Made by a program: the position numbers and the translations under genes. This document shows positions 22,101 through 30,351 of a stretch of 64,000 bases of DNA, one piece after another (position 1 is the first letter of the stretch; every line of letters starts with the position of its first letter). A model generated the notes under the pieces. The model was not told the origin of the DNA. It saw only the letters and a list, made by a program, of their open reading frames with translations, and searched no databases. Source of the stretch: Globisporangium splendens (Eukaryota > Oomycota > Peronosporomycetes > Pythiales > Pythiaceae); assembly GCA_006386115.1 (NCBI GenBank), contig VFIW01000002.1, forward strand, positions 1,054,001-1,118,000, read 5' to 3'.

Positions 22101-23913
22101 TGGAATCGCACCACGGGAGAACGCGCAGCAGTTGGATGCAGTACTTGCCTACGAGGAACGAGTCGCCAAGCATCTTGGCAATTGTGATCAGTTGACGCAG
22201 CACATGGAAGCGAACGATCAACCACGTTTCCTCATGGAACGTTCCGCCAGATGCATCCACAGGAGCGCCTCGTCGTCGCGTTCTTCGGTTCCGGTACAAT
22301 GTCGTCACCTCCCAGTCGCTGGTCGAGGCTGCTGTCAAAGCAGAGCCACTGTCTGTAATCCCTAGCCGTGCTGCTGTGATGCACTCTAGCAAAAGAGCAG
22401 CATGGAGATCCTTCTGTCGCTGGTTGGACCCGGAACTCGATGACGGAGTATTAGCAGACGGCGATCGCTTGTAGTTCCGCGCGATCAAAAGCGCGACGGC
22501 TTCGTGGAGAAACAGCGCCATGCGTCGGCGATGGCTCACACACTCGAGCATGCGACTCGCGTCGATCATAAACTCGACTCGCCGCTGCATCGTCAGGTCC
22601 GGGAACAGCGTGAGCCCGCGCTCGAGTGCATCCCACAGCAGTCGCTTGATCCAAATGCCTTCGTTCACCTTGTCTTTCCCCTTGGTCTTTGCGCGCGCGA
22701 TTTGCAGCGCCACAGCAACGTAGTACCAACCGATCTTCCCAATCAGTTGACACTCGAGGTCGCTGACCCCTGCTTTCGAGTACAGTGCGACGGCTTCCGA
22801 CGCTTTCTCGACGAGCTCCACGACAAACTGGTCCTTCGACTCGAGAAAGAGGCAATACGCGTACCCTTCGAGCGCTGCGGCGAGCCAGAGCACGTCACCA
22901 CTCGCGCCGTTGCTCTTGCGTTCTTCGTCTTTCAGCAGTTCCAGCGCAGAGGCGTAGTGCTCCATGGCATCGGGGATGCAGTGGAGCAGCACCGAGTAAT
23001 CACCAAAGAGCTTCTTCTGTCGCGCGAGTTGGCGCTTGCGACTGCGCGAGTCCGTGAATGGCGCCGTGAATGCCGACGCCGTGGACGATACGGCTGTGGA
23101 CGCCATGGAGGAGATCGTCGCATGCAAACTCTGCGACTGCGGCGGCGACAAGAGCGGCATGGAGCCCGTGTGCTGCTGCTGGTTCTGCTGCTGGTGGGAC
23201 TGGCTCGGTTCAACGTTCGTGTCGAGCAGGAAACTCGCCATTTCGCCAAACTCGAACGACGACGGGAGCGAGTGGTGGCTCTGCGCCTGCTGCCGTATGG
23301 CCGCGCGGATCGTGCTCTCGAGCGACATGAGGATCGTGACCGCGATGGTGTCCAGGACGACCTGCAGGTGCAGACTCACCGTGGAGCAGCCTTCGTCCAG
23401 ATCGTGGTGCACAGGGAACATCACGAGGTTGCTCAGCGACGCGACTTCCTCGACAGTCCCGATCTCAAACTCGTGCTCAAACGCAAAGCATTTCTGCACA
23501 AGCGTGCCGGGAAAGTGCTTGATCGACTGCACAAACGACGCGTACGCATCCTTCAAATTCGGCGTCGACGGACAGTGGCAGACGCCGATGACACCGATGG
23601 GCCGGTTCCACGCGTGCACGTCTTCCCCGTCGCAGCTCTCAATGCGCTCGGTCGTCGACACGAAGCGGAACCGCATTTTGCCGCTACTGTTCCACGAGAA
23701 GCTCTTGAAGGGCGACAGCTCAGGTGCGTACCCGCCCGGCCGCGTGAGCGAACTGATCGACAGCACGCGGTTCTGCTGCAGCAGCTGCACGTACGACGCG
23801 TACCGGTCGGGCGAGATGGCCCCCACGGGAACGAGGTACACGAGGAACTCGGCGTTGCGCGTCCAGCGCGTGACGTGCGCGGCCGGCGGCGGCGGCGCGA
23901 TCCATGCATTCAT
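19180..23913 (-). CDS. TRAPPC9: TRAPP II subunit TRAPPC9/Trs120
   Basis: Tethering and GEF complex subunit acting at the Golgi and endosomes on Rab11/Rab1-type GTPases. A single uninterrupted exon of 1577 codons. ATG 23913 is chosen because the frame's upstream extension starts at a GTG. The N-terminal part (TRNAEFLVYLVPVGAISPD, then LSPFKSFSWNSSGKMRFRFV, then NRPIGVIGVC) is the Trs120 signature. TPR-like helices follow (LLKDEERKSNGASGDVLWLA, then ALEGYAYCLF). A Ser/Thr-rich disordered stretch runs around residues 640-820. C-terminal beta-rich domains include EMILSNPFGVAIDIQ and end HGVFRVAMCARVENV. Human TRAPPC9 is ~1150 residues; the excess is mostly the Ser-rich inserts. This intact frame is good evidence that the sequence itself is accurate. 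Confidence 0.9.
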   Translation of the reverse strand: MNAWIAPPPPAAHVTRWTRNAEFLVYLVPVGAISPDRYASYVQLLQQNRVLSISSLTRPGGYAPELSPFKSFSWNSSGKMRFRFVSTTERIESCDGEDVHAWNRPIGVIGVCHCPSTPNLKDAYASFVQSIKHFPGTLVQKCFAFEHEFEIGTVEEVASLSNLVMFPVHHDLDEGCSTVSLHLQVVLDTIAVTILMSLESTIRAAIRQQAQSHHSLPSSFEFGEMASFLLDTNVEPSQSHQQQNQQQHTGSMPLLSPPQSQSLHATISSMASTAVSSTASAFTAPFTDSRSRKRQLARQKKLFGDYSVLLHCIPDAMEHYASALELLKDEERKSNGASGDVLWLAAALEGYAYCLFLESKDQFVVELVEKASEAVALYSKAGVSDLECQLIGKIGWYYVAVALQIARAKTKGKDKVNEGIWIKRLLWDALERGLTLFPDLTMQRRVEFMIDASRMLECVSHRRRMALFLHEAVALLIARNYKRSPSANTPSSSSGSNQRQKDLHAALLLECITAARLGITDSGSALTAASTSDWEVTTLYRNRRTRRRGAPVDASGGTFHEETWLIVRFHVLRQLITIAKMLGDSFLVGKYCIQLLRVLPWCDSIATPALMPAPKRTASSSSTRKFGGRTGTPLLPAVDQVQRPFTSQRGLTSSTDRIAGLYSKSSVYFTPPSSVDTKTRRYNFSLAGSPSATMSSAAASLSSTIASTPRILSTPRQQFSAAMSAISTKASPSFASFSHHSPHNMNSTHSSSSPSMSGLLSSSPGGASSEGRASLDGNGVERSPSSAAGSNSSVYGPNRLNSKERQVEVLPVWNIRSKDEVAKIEKSVLHIMESECSSLRLSEQVKLSTFLAIEKLRVVPKLDNPFLTKAKALELYAPAQGDKPSQSAGRSDFFYSPFEKQRRTGNANGDDTGANSMYEKVFAVSEKIEVEMILSNPFGVAIDIQQVTAWVVVQVEDDEDEGTTHDHSQKPISSSSAAIECYPASTVLAPYERQKSVILGMQPLKEGVFQVCGCFLKVLGLTTSFALDMPLEMRVVGKLPLASMALCEFGSLTVSGLDAPGANATQEKPSENLRISMFSSETKQCELRVRNVGPSAINSCRLSVTVWKRGVAKKTLVLLNTLGLHSSTTENSSNSSELILQAESITIRCRTLCDDGREPTSVLPMQSGDIASIRFEILLQKTASHRYPTNGVNEALEEEEQVVWSLVYADDPVGLSVTDAVFYRETKLVLSLVSLPSLRLSSVALLPSSPECIQPPSPITDSSENEDQQSSRAILDNAHALVVVEVTNPTETTFRFRMRRQVVRGAGEGDTGNKFTCSVEIGRKCSRRLMLEVPRVRAPSQQAPHGDTHKLAVLLNSLVELEWETYFGTTGRLQFEDHFWTKEGEDTALLELFAPELTFEISTSSLSKEVEQEDTTMKEKLIAEKKGASVSPFSFFRGPHAIGSRREVQVQAFEYIPIRFQIRPSFHLGSGATAAAEFRVSCEVCITQQDNSGDDVDEINDHVVVVGMLQTAFDWRDGGNASDDDDGEHHTRNHDIQVLFLSHGVFRVAMCARVENVRTNEVRDIWCHQPLYIEVTD

Positions 23914-24349
23914 CCCGTCTGCTGCTGCTCTCACCTCAAAAGCATGTTCTGTGATCCCTAGCGCCGTTAAGTGCGGATGAAGAGACTGTGTTAGGAACCT
24001 GTTTTTGAGGCAACATTGCTCTCTGAACGGACTTCAAAGAATACAAGTCCGATTGTTGACAAAGGGTCTGAGCTGGTATCTACCGGTATTTAACTACAAA
24101 TTTCAAGTGAAAGACACCGGTATCTATCGATATTGCAACTCTTTGATGCAACTGATAAAATAGAAGACCGGATTGCACTTGGTGAGGTCAGTTTTCTTTT
24201 GAACAATCTAGAAAATACGTTAAGAACCTCTTTCCCTTTCGCGATTCGGTCCTCAGTCACAATTCTGCATTCGTTGGCGAAAGACACAAGCAACAAGGCA
24301 CATCACGAGACAGCAGGCGATCGAACCCATCGGCTCCTTCACGACGACG
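23914..24349. promoter_or_regulatory. divergent promoter TRAPPC9 / DDX41 with ACCGGTAT repeats
   Basis: 436 bp between divergent starts. ACCGGTATTT at 24082 and ACCGGTATCT at 24115 are 33 bp apart in direct orientation. The same ACCGGTATCT occurs upstream of the NDUFB8-like gene (about 895). No coding sequence seen. Confidence 0.4.
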
Positions 24350-26314
24350 ATGCAGAACCCAGTCGCACGCGGAGACAGAGGCGACGACCACGACGCGGAG
24401 GACGAGCCGCTGTACGTGCCACTCAAAGTGCGCCGCCAGAGACAGGAGGACAAGCTCCAGCGGCGCCGGAAGCTGCTGCAGGACAAGATCCAACGCGAAC
24501 GCAGCGACGAAGAAAGCGAGGAAGAGCGTGGCGCGACCTCCTCAAAGCGCCGCAAGAAATACAAATCAGACGACGAGCAGGACGACGGCAGCGCGGTTGT
24601 ACACGAAGCAGCTGCGTCTGAAGATGACGACATGCGTCCGAAGCAGCGCTCGCAAGTGAGTTTGATCGATCAAGCGTACGAGATGCGCAAGAAAATGGAG
24701 GAGGCTGGCGTGAACCAGGACAAGGTCCAGAAAGATACACAGGAGATCAATATGCTGAAAGAAGCGAGTTACGTACAGAAAGTGGCGCTCGTGTCGGCGC
24801 AGGAACGCGCCGACGGCATTCGATACACGGAAGCGATGAAAACGACGTGGAAGCCCCCGAATTCAATCGCAGAGATGACACCAGAAGAGTGCGATGCGGT
24901 GCGCAAGAAGTGGCACATTCTGGTCGAAGGCGAAGACATCCCGCCGCCGATCAAGTCGTTTGCATACATGCGTTTTCCACCCCCGATCATGGATGCGCTC
25001 AAGGTCAAGAACATTCTGCGTCCGACGCCGATCCAAGTGCAAGCGATCCCATGCATCCTCGCGGGTCGTGATATCATCGGCATCGCATTCACAGGATCGG
25101 GCAAGACAGTCACGTTTTGCTTGCCGCTTGTGATGATCGCGCTGGAAGAAGAGCGGAAGCTGCCGATCATTGGTCGTGAAGGTCCCTTTGGGTTGATCAT
25201 CGGTCCGTCGCGCGAACTGATGCGCCAGACGTTCGAAGTCGTCAAGCATTTCACCAACTACCTGTTCAAAGCCGGGGAACCTGAAATTCGAAGCCTTCTC
25301 TGTATTGGTGGCGAAGACAAGCGAGCACAGTCTGAGATGATCTCGCGCCGCGGCGTTCACATCGTGGTTGCCACGCCTGGTCGACTTAATGATTTCCTGA
25401 AGTCCAAGCAGATGAATCTGCGACTCTGCAAGTACATTTGTCTGGACGAAGGCGATCGTATGCTGGATCTCGGGTTCGACGAAGAAGTGTCGACGACGTT
25501 CAACCATTTCACGAGTCAGCGCCAGACGCTGCTTTTCTCGGCCACGATGCCACAAAAGTTCCAGGATTTCGCGAAGGATGTGCTCGTGAAGCCGATTCTA
25601 GTGAACGTCGGACGTGCAGGTGCTGCCAACTTGGATGTGATCCAAGAAGTGGAATACGTGAAGCAGGACGCCAAAATTGTTTATTTATTGGAATGTTTAC
25701 AGAAAACGAGTCCGCCAGTGGTGATTTTCGGGGAGCGCAAGGGCGACGTGGACGATATTTACGAGTATCTCATTTTGAAGGGTGTGGAAGCTGCGTCGAT
25801 CCACGGTGGGAAAGACCAAGAGGAGCGTAACGAAGCCATTGCGCTGTTCAAGCAGGGCAAGAAGGATGTGCTCGTGGCCACGGATATTGCCGCCAAAGGT
25901 CTCGATTTTCCCGATATCAAGCACGTCATCAACTTTGACATGCCTGCAGAAATCGAAAACTACGTGCATCGCATCGGTCGTACGGGTCGTAGTGGCAAAA
26001 CAGGTGTGGCGACGACATTTATCAACAAGAGTGTTCCCGAGAGCGCGCTCCTCGATCTGAAGCATTTGCTCGTTGAAGCGAAGCAGACAGTGCCTCCAGT
26101 GTTGCGCGCGCTCGAGGATCCGTACACGGAGACAGCAGAAGGAGGCGGACTATCGAATGCGACGGGTACGAAGGGTTGTGCATTCTGTGGTGGTCTTGGC
26201 CATCGTATCACAGATTGTCCGAAAGTGGATGCCCAGTCTCGTAAAATCGGAGCCGGTCGTCGCGATTACTTGGGCGGCAAAAGCGAAGGATACGGCGGCG
26301 ATAACCTCGGATAG
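24350..26314 (+). CDS. DDX41: DEAD-box RNA helicase DDX41 (Abstrakt) with zinc knuckle
   Basis: Spliceosome-associated ATP-dependent RNA helicase, intact single exon, 654 residues. The N-terminus is acidic and basic (RRQRQEDKLQRRRKLLQDK), followed by the DDX41 block SLIDQAYEMRKKMEEAGV and the Q-motif LRPTPIQVQAIP. Motif I is AFTGSGKT (246-253); Ia/Ib are GPSREL and ATPGRLNDFL. Motif II is D366-E-G-D instead of DEAD. Motif III is SAT, IV VVIFGERKGD, V ATDIAAKGLDFPDI and VI HRIGRTGRSGKTG. The C-terminus has the diagnostic CCHC knuckle (Cys610, Cys613, His618, Cys623) that separates DDX41 from other DEAD proteins. Everything but motif II is canonical. Confidence 0.95.
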   Translation: MQNPVARGDRGDDHDAEDEPLYVPLKVRRQRQEDKLQRRRKLLQDKIQRERSDEESEEERGATSSKRRKKYKSDDEQDDGSAVVHEAAASEDDDMRPKQRSQVSLIDQAYEMRKKMEEAGVNQDKVQKDTQEINMLKEASYVQKVALVSAQERADGIRYTEAMKTTWKPPNSIAEMTPEECDAVRKKWHILVEGEDIPPPIKSFAYMRFPPPIMDALKVKNILRPTPIQVQAIPCILAGRDIIGIAFTGSGKTVTFCLPLVMIALEEERKLPIIGREGPFGLIIGPSRELMRQTFEVVKHFTNYLFKAGEPEIRSLLCIGGEDKRAQSEMISRRGVHIVVATPGRLNDFLKSKQMNLRLCKYICLDEGDRMLDLGFDEEVSTTFNHFTSQRQTLLFSATMPQKFQDFAKDVLVKPILVNVGRAGAANLDVIQEVEYVKQDAKIVYLLECLQKTSPPVVIFGERKGDVDDIYEYLILKGVEAASIHGGKDQEERNEAIALFKQGKKDVLVATDIAAKGLDFPDIKHVINFDMPAEIENYVHRIGRTGRSGKTGVATTFINKSVPESALLDLKHLLVEAKQTVPPVLRALEDPYTETAEGGGLSNATGTKGCAFCGGLGHRITDCPKVDAQSRKIGAGRRDYLGGKSEGYGGDNLG

Positions 26315-26674
26315 TGGTGCTGAAGAAGAGAGTTCAGTAGGTATGTGCTTGCAATTGTCATGGTACGGATGCAAAATAGATGGTGGTGCCTTCTTTGATT
26401 GGTTGCACGCCTTTGTAGCACTGTCAACTTGTTACTTTGGGCATTTTCAGCACTGGGCGTTTCTTTTTGTCTCGTCTTAGATCCCGTGAGCTACATTTAG
26501 CGGTGCCAGAGGCTCGAGCGCAGCTAAATCGGTCTTGGAGCGATTCTGTTTTCCCCCTCGTCCCAGCCCAACTCTCGTGAACTCACCGCGTGATTCTCGC
26601 GACGTAAGTGTGTGCGCTCGACGGGGAAAGGGAGTGAAACCTCGAGGCAAAGTCATCCCCTTGGCGCAGATGAC
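26315..26674. other. intergenic, promoter of the ARF-family gene
   Basis: 360 bp between two plus-strand genes. No gene. A frame runs in from 26612 without stop into the GTPase, but the first ATG with a myristoylation-type context is 26675. Confidence 0.4.
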
Positions 26675-27476
26675 ATGGGCACCTCGTTTTCAAGGAACTT
26701 TTCACGCTTCTGGAATCGCAACGAGCGGCGATTACTGCTCGTCGGTCTCGATGCGGCAGGCAAGACCACAATTCTGTATCATTTACGGCTCGGGAAAGCG
26801 ATTGCAAGCATCCCGACAGTCGGCTTCAATGTCGAGACAATCCGATACGACCGCTACAAACTAAATATTTGGGTGTGGCATCCATATTCAGTGGGGCACG
26901 AGTGCTTATGGAGGCGCACGTTGATGGAATTTCTCGCACGCTTCTGTTTGCCTCAAGCTAGGACGTTGGTGGCCAAGACTCGCTTCGCCCGTACTGGCGA
27001 CACCATTTCACCGGAACTCAGGCACAAAAACGTTTGCCTGCACTTCCTGCTTAGTTTAAATTGCTCATTTTCATGGTTTGTCTTCGTCAGGGTATCATTT
27101 TCGTAGTAGATAGCGCCGACTTGAAGCGCCTGGAGCTCGCAAAGGAAGAGCTCAACGGTCTCTTATTAGACAATCAGCTCAAGGCAAACAGCTACGTGGA
27201 AGGAAAACTGTCGGCTGTGCGCAGGGTGATTGATGTCTGACTGACAGCTTCTCGTCGGTTTATGGCAACTTTCAGGATTCCTGTCTGCTGATATTCCTTA
27301 ACAAACGAGATCTTCCTGGCGCGCTGACAATCGAAGAGCTCACGACAGCTCTCGACTTTGAAGAAGGCTGCAAGCAGAGCAATCGGAAATACTACATCCA
27401 GCCGACAATCGCGACCACGGGCGAAGGGCTGCACGCAGGCATCACGTGGTTGTGCGAGAACATGGCCGAGTTGTGA
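26675..27476 (+). CDS. ARF-family small GTPase
   Basis: Membrane-trafficking GTPase, 183 residues from four exons: 26675-26872, 26962-27021, 27091-27183 and 27276-27476. It starts MGTSFSRNF, so Gly2 is available for N-myristoylation. G1 is GLDAAGKT (24-31), switch I PTVGFNVE, switch II DVGGQDSLRPYWRHHF with the catalytic Gln71, G4 NKRD (126-129) and G5 ATTGEG. It is closest in style to ARF1/6-like and ARL1/5-like proteins; I cannot fix the subtype. Intron 1 is GT-AG. Introns 2 and 3 appear to use GC donors (CAG|GCACAA and AAG|GCAAAC), because only those junctions preserve the conserved TQGIIFVVDS and QLKDSCLLIF continuity and the exact family length. Confidence 0.85.
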
Positions 27477-27683
27477 CCAAAGTTGACATTATTAGAGATC
27501 AATAACCTGAACAATACAAGCAAGCAACATGGACCTCTGGACGCATGGAAGAAGGCGACTTTCGCATTAGGAGATGCTTTTGAGTATCACTGTGCCAGGC
27601 AGATGAATGAATAAGGCGTGCGATTGATTGATGGCGGGGTATTTGATTGATAGCTTTTTACTACTGACCTATGGTTAGTGGAG

Positions 27684-29063
27684 TTAGTCCTGAGACCAGT
27701 CGTGCAGAAGCGCGATGCCTTCGTACTTGTGGCCGCCGGGCAACTCCGTTTCCTCGAGCAAAGTGTTCCCCTTGATGTCAAACACCGTGATGAACGACGT
27801 CTGCAGGTTCTCGACGTCGATCTCGACACTCTTGATCGCGACGATGATGTTGTCCCCCGTGCGCGGCAAGAACTTGAACGACGAGAAGCCCCGCAGCGGC
27901 GTAAGCTTGCCCACTTCGCGCACTTCAATGGTGCTGAAATCCTCGCTCGCGACCACCAGCTTGTTGGATCCGCGCTTCTCATCCAGCATGTCGTTGTACG
28001 CTTCCGTGCTCACGCGACGCGGCAAGATGAACCACTGGCGATGCACAGGGCTCCACTCGATCGCTTCGTGGACGACGTACCCAGGCCAATCGGCGCCCAA
28101 CGCCGTGCGCACGCGTGCAAAGTTCGACGTCCAGTCCTCGTGGTGAACTTCGCCGTGCTTATCCATGACTGCGACCCACAAGTTGCTGTCGGCGAGCACG
28201 TTGCCGTCGTTATCCGTGTACTCCTTGCCGACACTGCCCATGTACAGCTCGTCGTCCTTGACCGTGGCCCACTCGTGCTTCTGACCCTTACCCGTGATAC
28301 CATCGCCCTCCATCACGATGTGCTCTGGGATCGCCCGGATGGGCTTACCGCCTTCAAAGTCCTTCAAGCGGTACACGATGCCCGTGCGGTCGTCAAAGGC
28401 GAGCAGCTTGCCGTCGAACCACGTCAGCTCACTGAGTTCGAAGCCGCGTCCGGCCTCGTTCATGGTTGTCGTGAACTTGCGCTTCTCGCCCCACTTGACC
28501 GAGTACTCGTCCTTCTGCAGCACGTCGTTCTTCGTGATCTTGAGCGTCGCGTGCTGCAAGAACGAGAAGAAGAGGGGCTTGCTGCTCGTCTCGTCGCGCG
28601 ATTTCTTGTCAAGATCCGCGACGATCACCAGCCCAAACGAGTCCGGACGCGCGAGCTCAGGCTCAGGCTCACTGCGCAGGTTTTTCTTTCGCGGCGTCGT
28701 GGCCGGGTCGATGAACGGGTTCTCGGGCGTCGTCACGGGGTTCGAGGCAGCCGTCGGCTTGAACTGCGGGTAGTTGCGCGCGTCACTCCCGCTGTGCGCG
28801 TACAGCGACGTGGTCGAGAGCGACACGACCATGAACACCACGAGCGCGCCGATGAACAACACGGCGCGGTTGCGCGAGACCGCCGTGCTGAACGCGGCCG
28901 CGGCGCTCGCGGGCGGCGAGCCGAGCAGCCCGGCGCTGCTGCGCACGTTGCCGCTGTTGAGGGGGGAGCCGCTGTTCTGGTCGGACCACATGGAGGCGTC
29001 GAGCGCGCTGGACTTGCGTTTCTTGTGCTGCGAGTCGGGGCCGCTCGAGCGCAGTGGCAGCAT
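27684..29063 (-). CDS. calcium-activated apyrase/nucleotidase (CANT1 family), type II membrane protein
   Basis: Hydrolyses UDP/GDP in the ER-Golgi lumen in animals, supporting glycosylation; some relatives are secreted apyrases. Single exon, 459 residues, ATG 29063. A further upstream frame begins only with GTG. A cytosolic N-terminus precedes one membrane helix (about residues 66-88, AVLFIGALVVFMVVSLSTTS). The lumenal domain shows the CANT1 five-blade propeller motifs: VIVADLDKKSRD, GRGFELSELTWFDGKLLAFDD (then RTGIVY), KHEWATVKDDELYMGSVGKE, HHEDWTSNFARVR, PGYVVHEAIEWSPVHRQWF (then ILPRR), GFSSFKFLP and KYEGIALL. Acidic calcium-site residues in the SELTWFDGK and HEAIEWS blocks are retained. 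Confidence 0.92.
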   Translation of the reverse strand: MLPLRSSGPDSQHKKRKSSALDASMWSDQNSGSPLNSGNVRSSAGLLGSPPASAAAAFSTAVSRNRAVLFIGALVVFMVVSLSTTSLYAHSGSDARNYPQFKPTAASNPVTTPENPFIDPATTPRKKNLRSEPEPELARPDSFGLVIVADLDKKSRDETSSKPLFFSFLQHATLKITKNDVLQKDEYSVKWGEKRKFTTTMNEAGRGFELSELTWFDGKLLAFDDRTGIVYRLKDFEGGKPIRAIPEHIVMEGDGITGKGQKHEWATVKDDELYMGSVGKEYTDNDGNVLADSNLWVAVMDKHGEVHHEDWTSNFARVRTALGADWPGYVVHEAIEWSPVHRQWFILPRRVSTEAYNDMLDEKRGSNKLVVASEDFSTIEVREVGKLTPLRGFSSFKFLPRTGDNIIVAIKSVEIDVENLQTSFITVFDIKGNTLLEETELPGGHKYEGIALLHDWSQD

Positions 29064-29643
29064 CAACAGCGAGCGGAGAATGGCGCACGGCTCGGGCGGG
29101 GGGAATGAGTTCCCTCCTCCCTCCCCCTTTCGACTGAGTTCGACGAAAATGGGATTGAGAGAGCAAAGGGAGGAGGAACATGTGGTAGGTATGCGGTTTT
29201 GGAGGTGCACGGATCATTTCTGGCCAATTAGATAGATTGCATTTGTGCTTTTGGCCAATGAGGAAGGCTGAATAGGCTTTCCCCTTTTTTAAATTGCTTG
29301 TGGGGACTGATATTTGTGAAAGACTGGCGTTTTGTTGGGAGCCAAATTTGGAACAGTTGGCTCGTCTTGATATTTTTCGCAACTGCTGAGTTGTGCTCAG
29401 TATGCTTTTATAGAGGTTGAATTGATTAGAAGCAAAAGGTTCTTGTCTGAAGTTGCTAGATCAATGATGCAAAAGTATAAGCAAACAAAAGAGTCGAACA
29501 GTGGTCAGGTAGGTCCGGATGTGGGTCAAGTGTGGACCCAAATGAGAATGGCCGTTTTGACTACCAGCATGTATAAGCTTTACAAGGTTCCATTGCATGT
29601 TGGCGCAGCACAAGTTCACAGCCATTTCCTCAAGCGCGAAAAA
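29064..29643. other. divergent promoter, CANT1-type apyrase / DAD2
   Basis: 580 bp, no gene seen. Two GGCCAAT boxes lie at about 29222 and 29254, the second near a pyrimidine-rich stretch. Confidence 0.45.
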
Positions 29644-29963
29644 ATGGCGACGAGCAAGAACGAGGAAGTGGCGGCGCTCGAGGCGCTGCGGGACTCGTCG
29701 GCGGACCTCGTGCGGTACTTGGACAACATGAACGAGCGGCTCACGCAGCTCAACCAGCAGAACGAGCGTACGCTCCTGTTCTCCCCACTATGCTACGAAT
29801 AGCGGTCGTGTTCTGATTGTCGTGATTGTGTCTCTGTGCTGCTGTTGTGATAGTGTCGCTTCGTGTGCTGGAGAACTGGTCGAGTGTGATCGCGATCACG
29901 AAGACCGCGAGCGCTTCGGCCAACAGTAAGACGCAGAGCGAGCTCGTCAAGACGGCGCTGTGA
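29644..29963 (+). CDS. DAD2: DASH/Dam1 complex subunit Dad2
   Basis: Small kinetochore coiled-coil protein of the microtubule-encircling DASH ring. Two exons: 29644-29767 and 29854-29963, 77 residues (donor C|GTACGC, acceptor TGATAG). The pattern LRDSSADLVRYLDNMNERLT, then QLNQQNE, then VLENWSSVIAITKTAS fits Dad2. In Dad2 an N-terminal heptad region with a Leu-x6-Leu register precedes the conserved VLxNWxxVxxxIxxAS element. The length is typical (yeast relatives are a little longer). Small size limits certainty, but the NW motif in register is specific. A second DASH-like protein is at 54034. Confidence 0.7.
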
Positions 29964-30351
29964 GGCTTCATTCACACAGTGCACTGGGAGTGCTATCTCA
30001 ACGAAGGACGACTGTCTTTCGATAATCCGAGGAGAGTGCGAATGGAATCGGATAAGACAGATGACGGTGTTCTAGAGAAAGAGGAATTTTGAGCCGTTTT
30101 CCCGGCGCGTGTGTGTGTATTTATATCAGTTCAGCGGCCACAACCAGGACTCGAAGCGCTAACATTAAGATGCACGCCAATAAATATAGCCTATCTGCTG
30201 CCAATCGCAGTGGCATGTGAGGGACTGCGGTGTGAGTTCTTGAGCGCGATAGAGTCTGTTTCGCAGCACTTTGTCGCTGGCGCCGTTCAGCTGCTTCGTT
30301 CGTAGCTACTTGCCTGCTTCCGTATCGCAGATTCATTCGCGTCAAGGACAA
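29964..30351. other. intergenic, promoter of the DHHC gene
   Basis: 388 bp between plus-strand genes, no gene recognised. A short GT run and TTTATATCAG lie near 30107-30127. Confidence 0.4.

Noticed and set aside
23914..23934. N-terminal extension of TRAPPC9 starting at GTG
   Set aside because: The extension begins with GTG and adds seven unremarkable codons. ATG 23913 is the first standard start. The same logic was applied to NEK, TTC4, CANT1, IMP1 and NDUFB8.
22504..23961. 485-codon plus-strand open frame
   Set aside because: Lies antisense to the TRAPPC9 exon. Composition is Arg/His/Leu-rich as expected from the complement of G+C-rich codons, with no family resemblance.
27678..29108. 476-codon plus-strand open frame
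   Set aside because: Antisense shadow of the CANT1-type apyrase; the minus-strand protein has clear motifs, this one has none.
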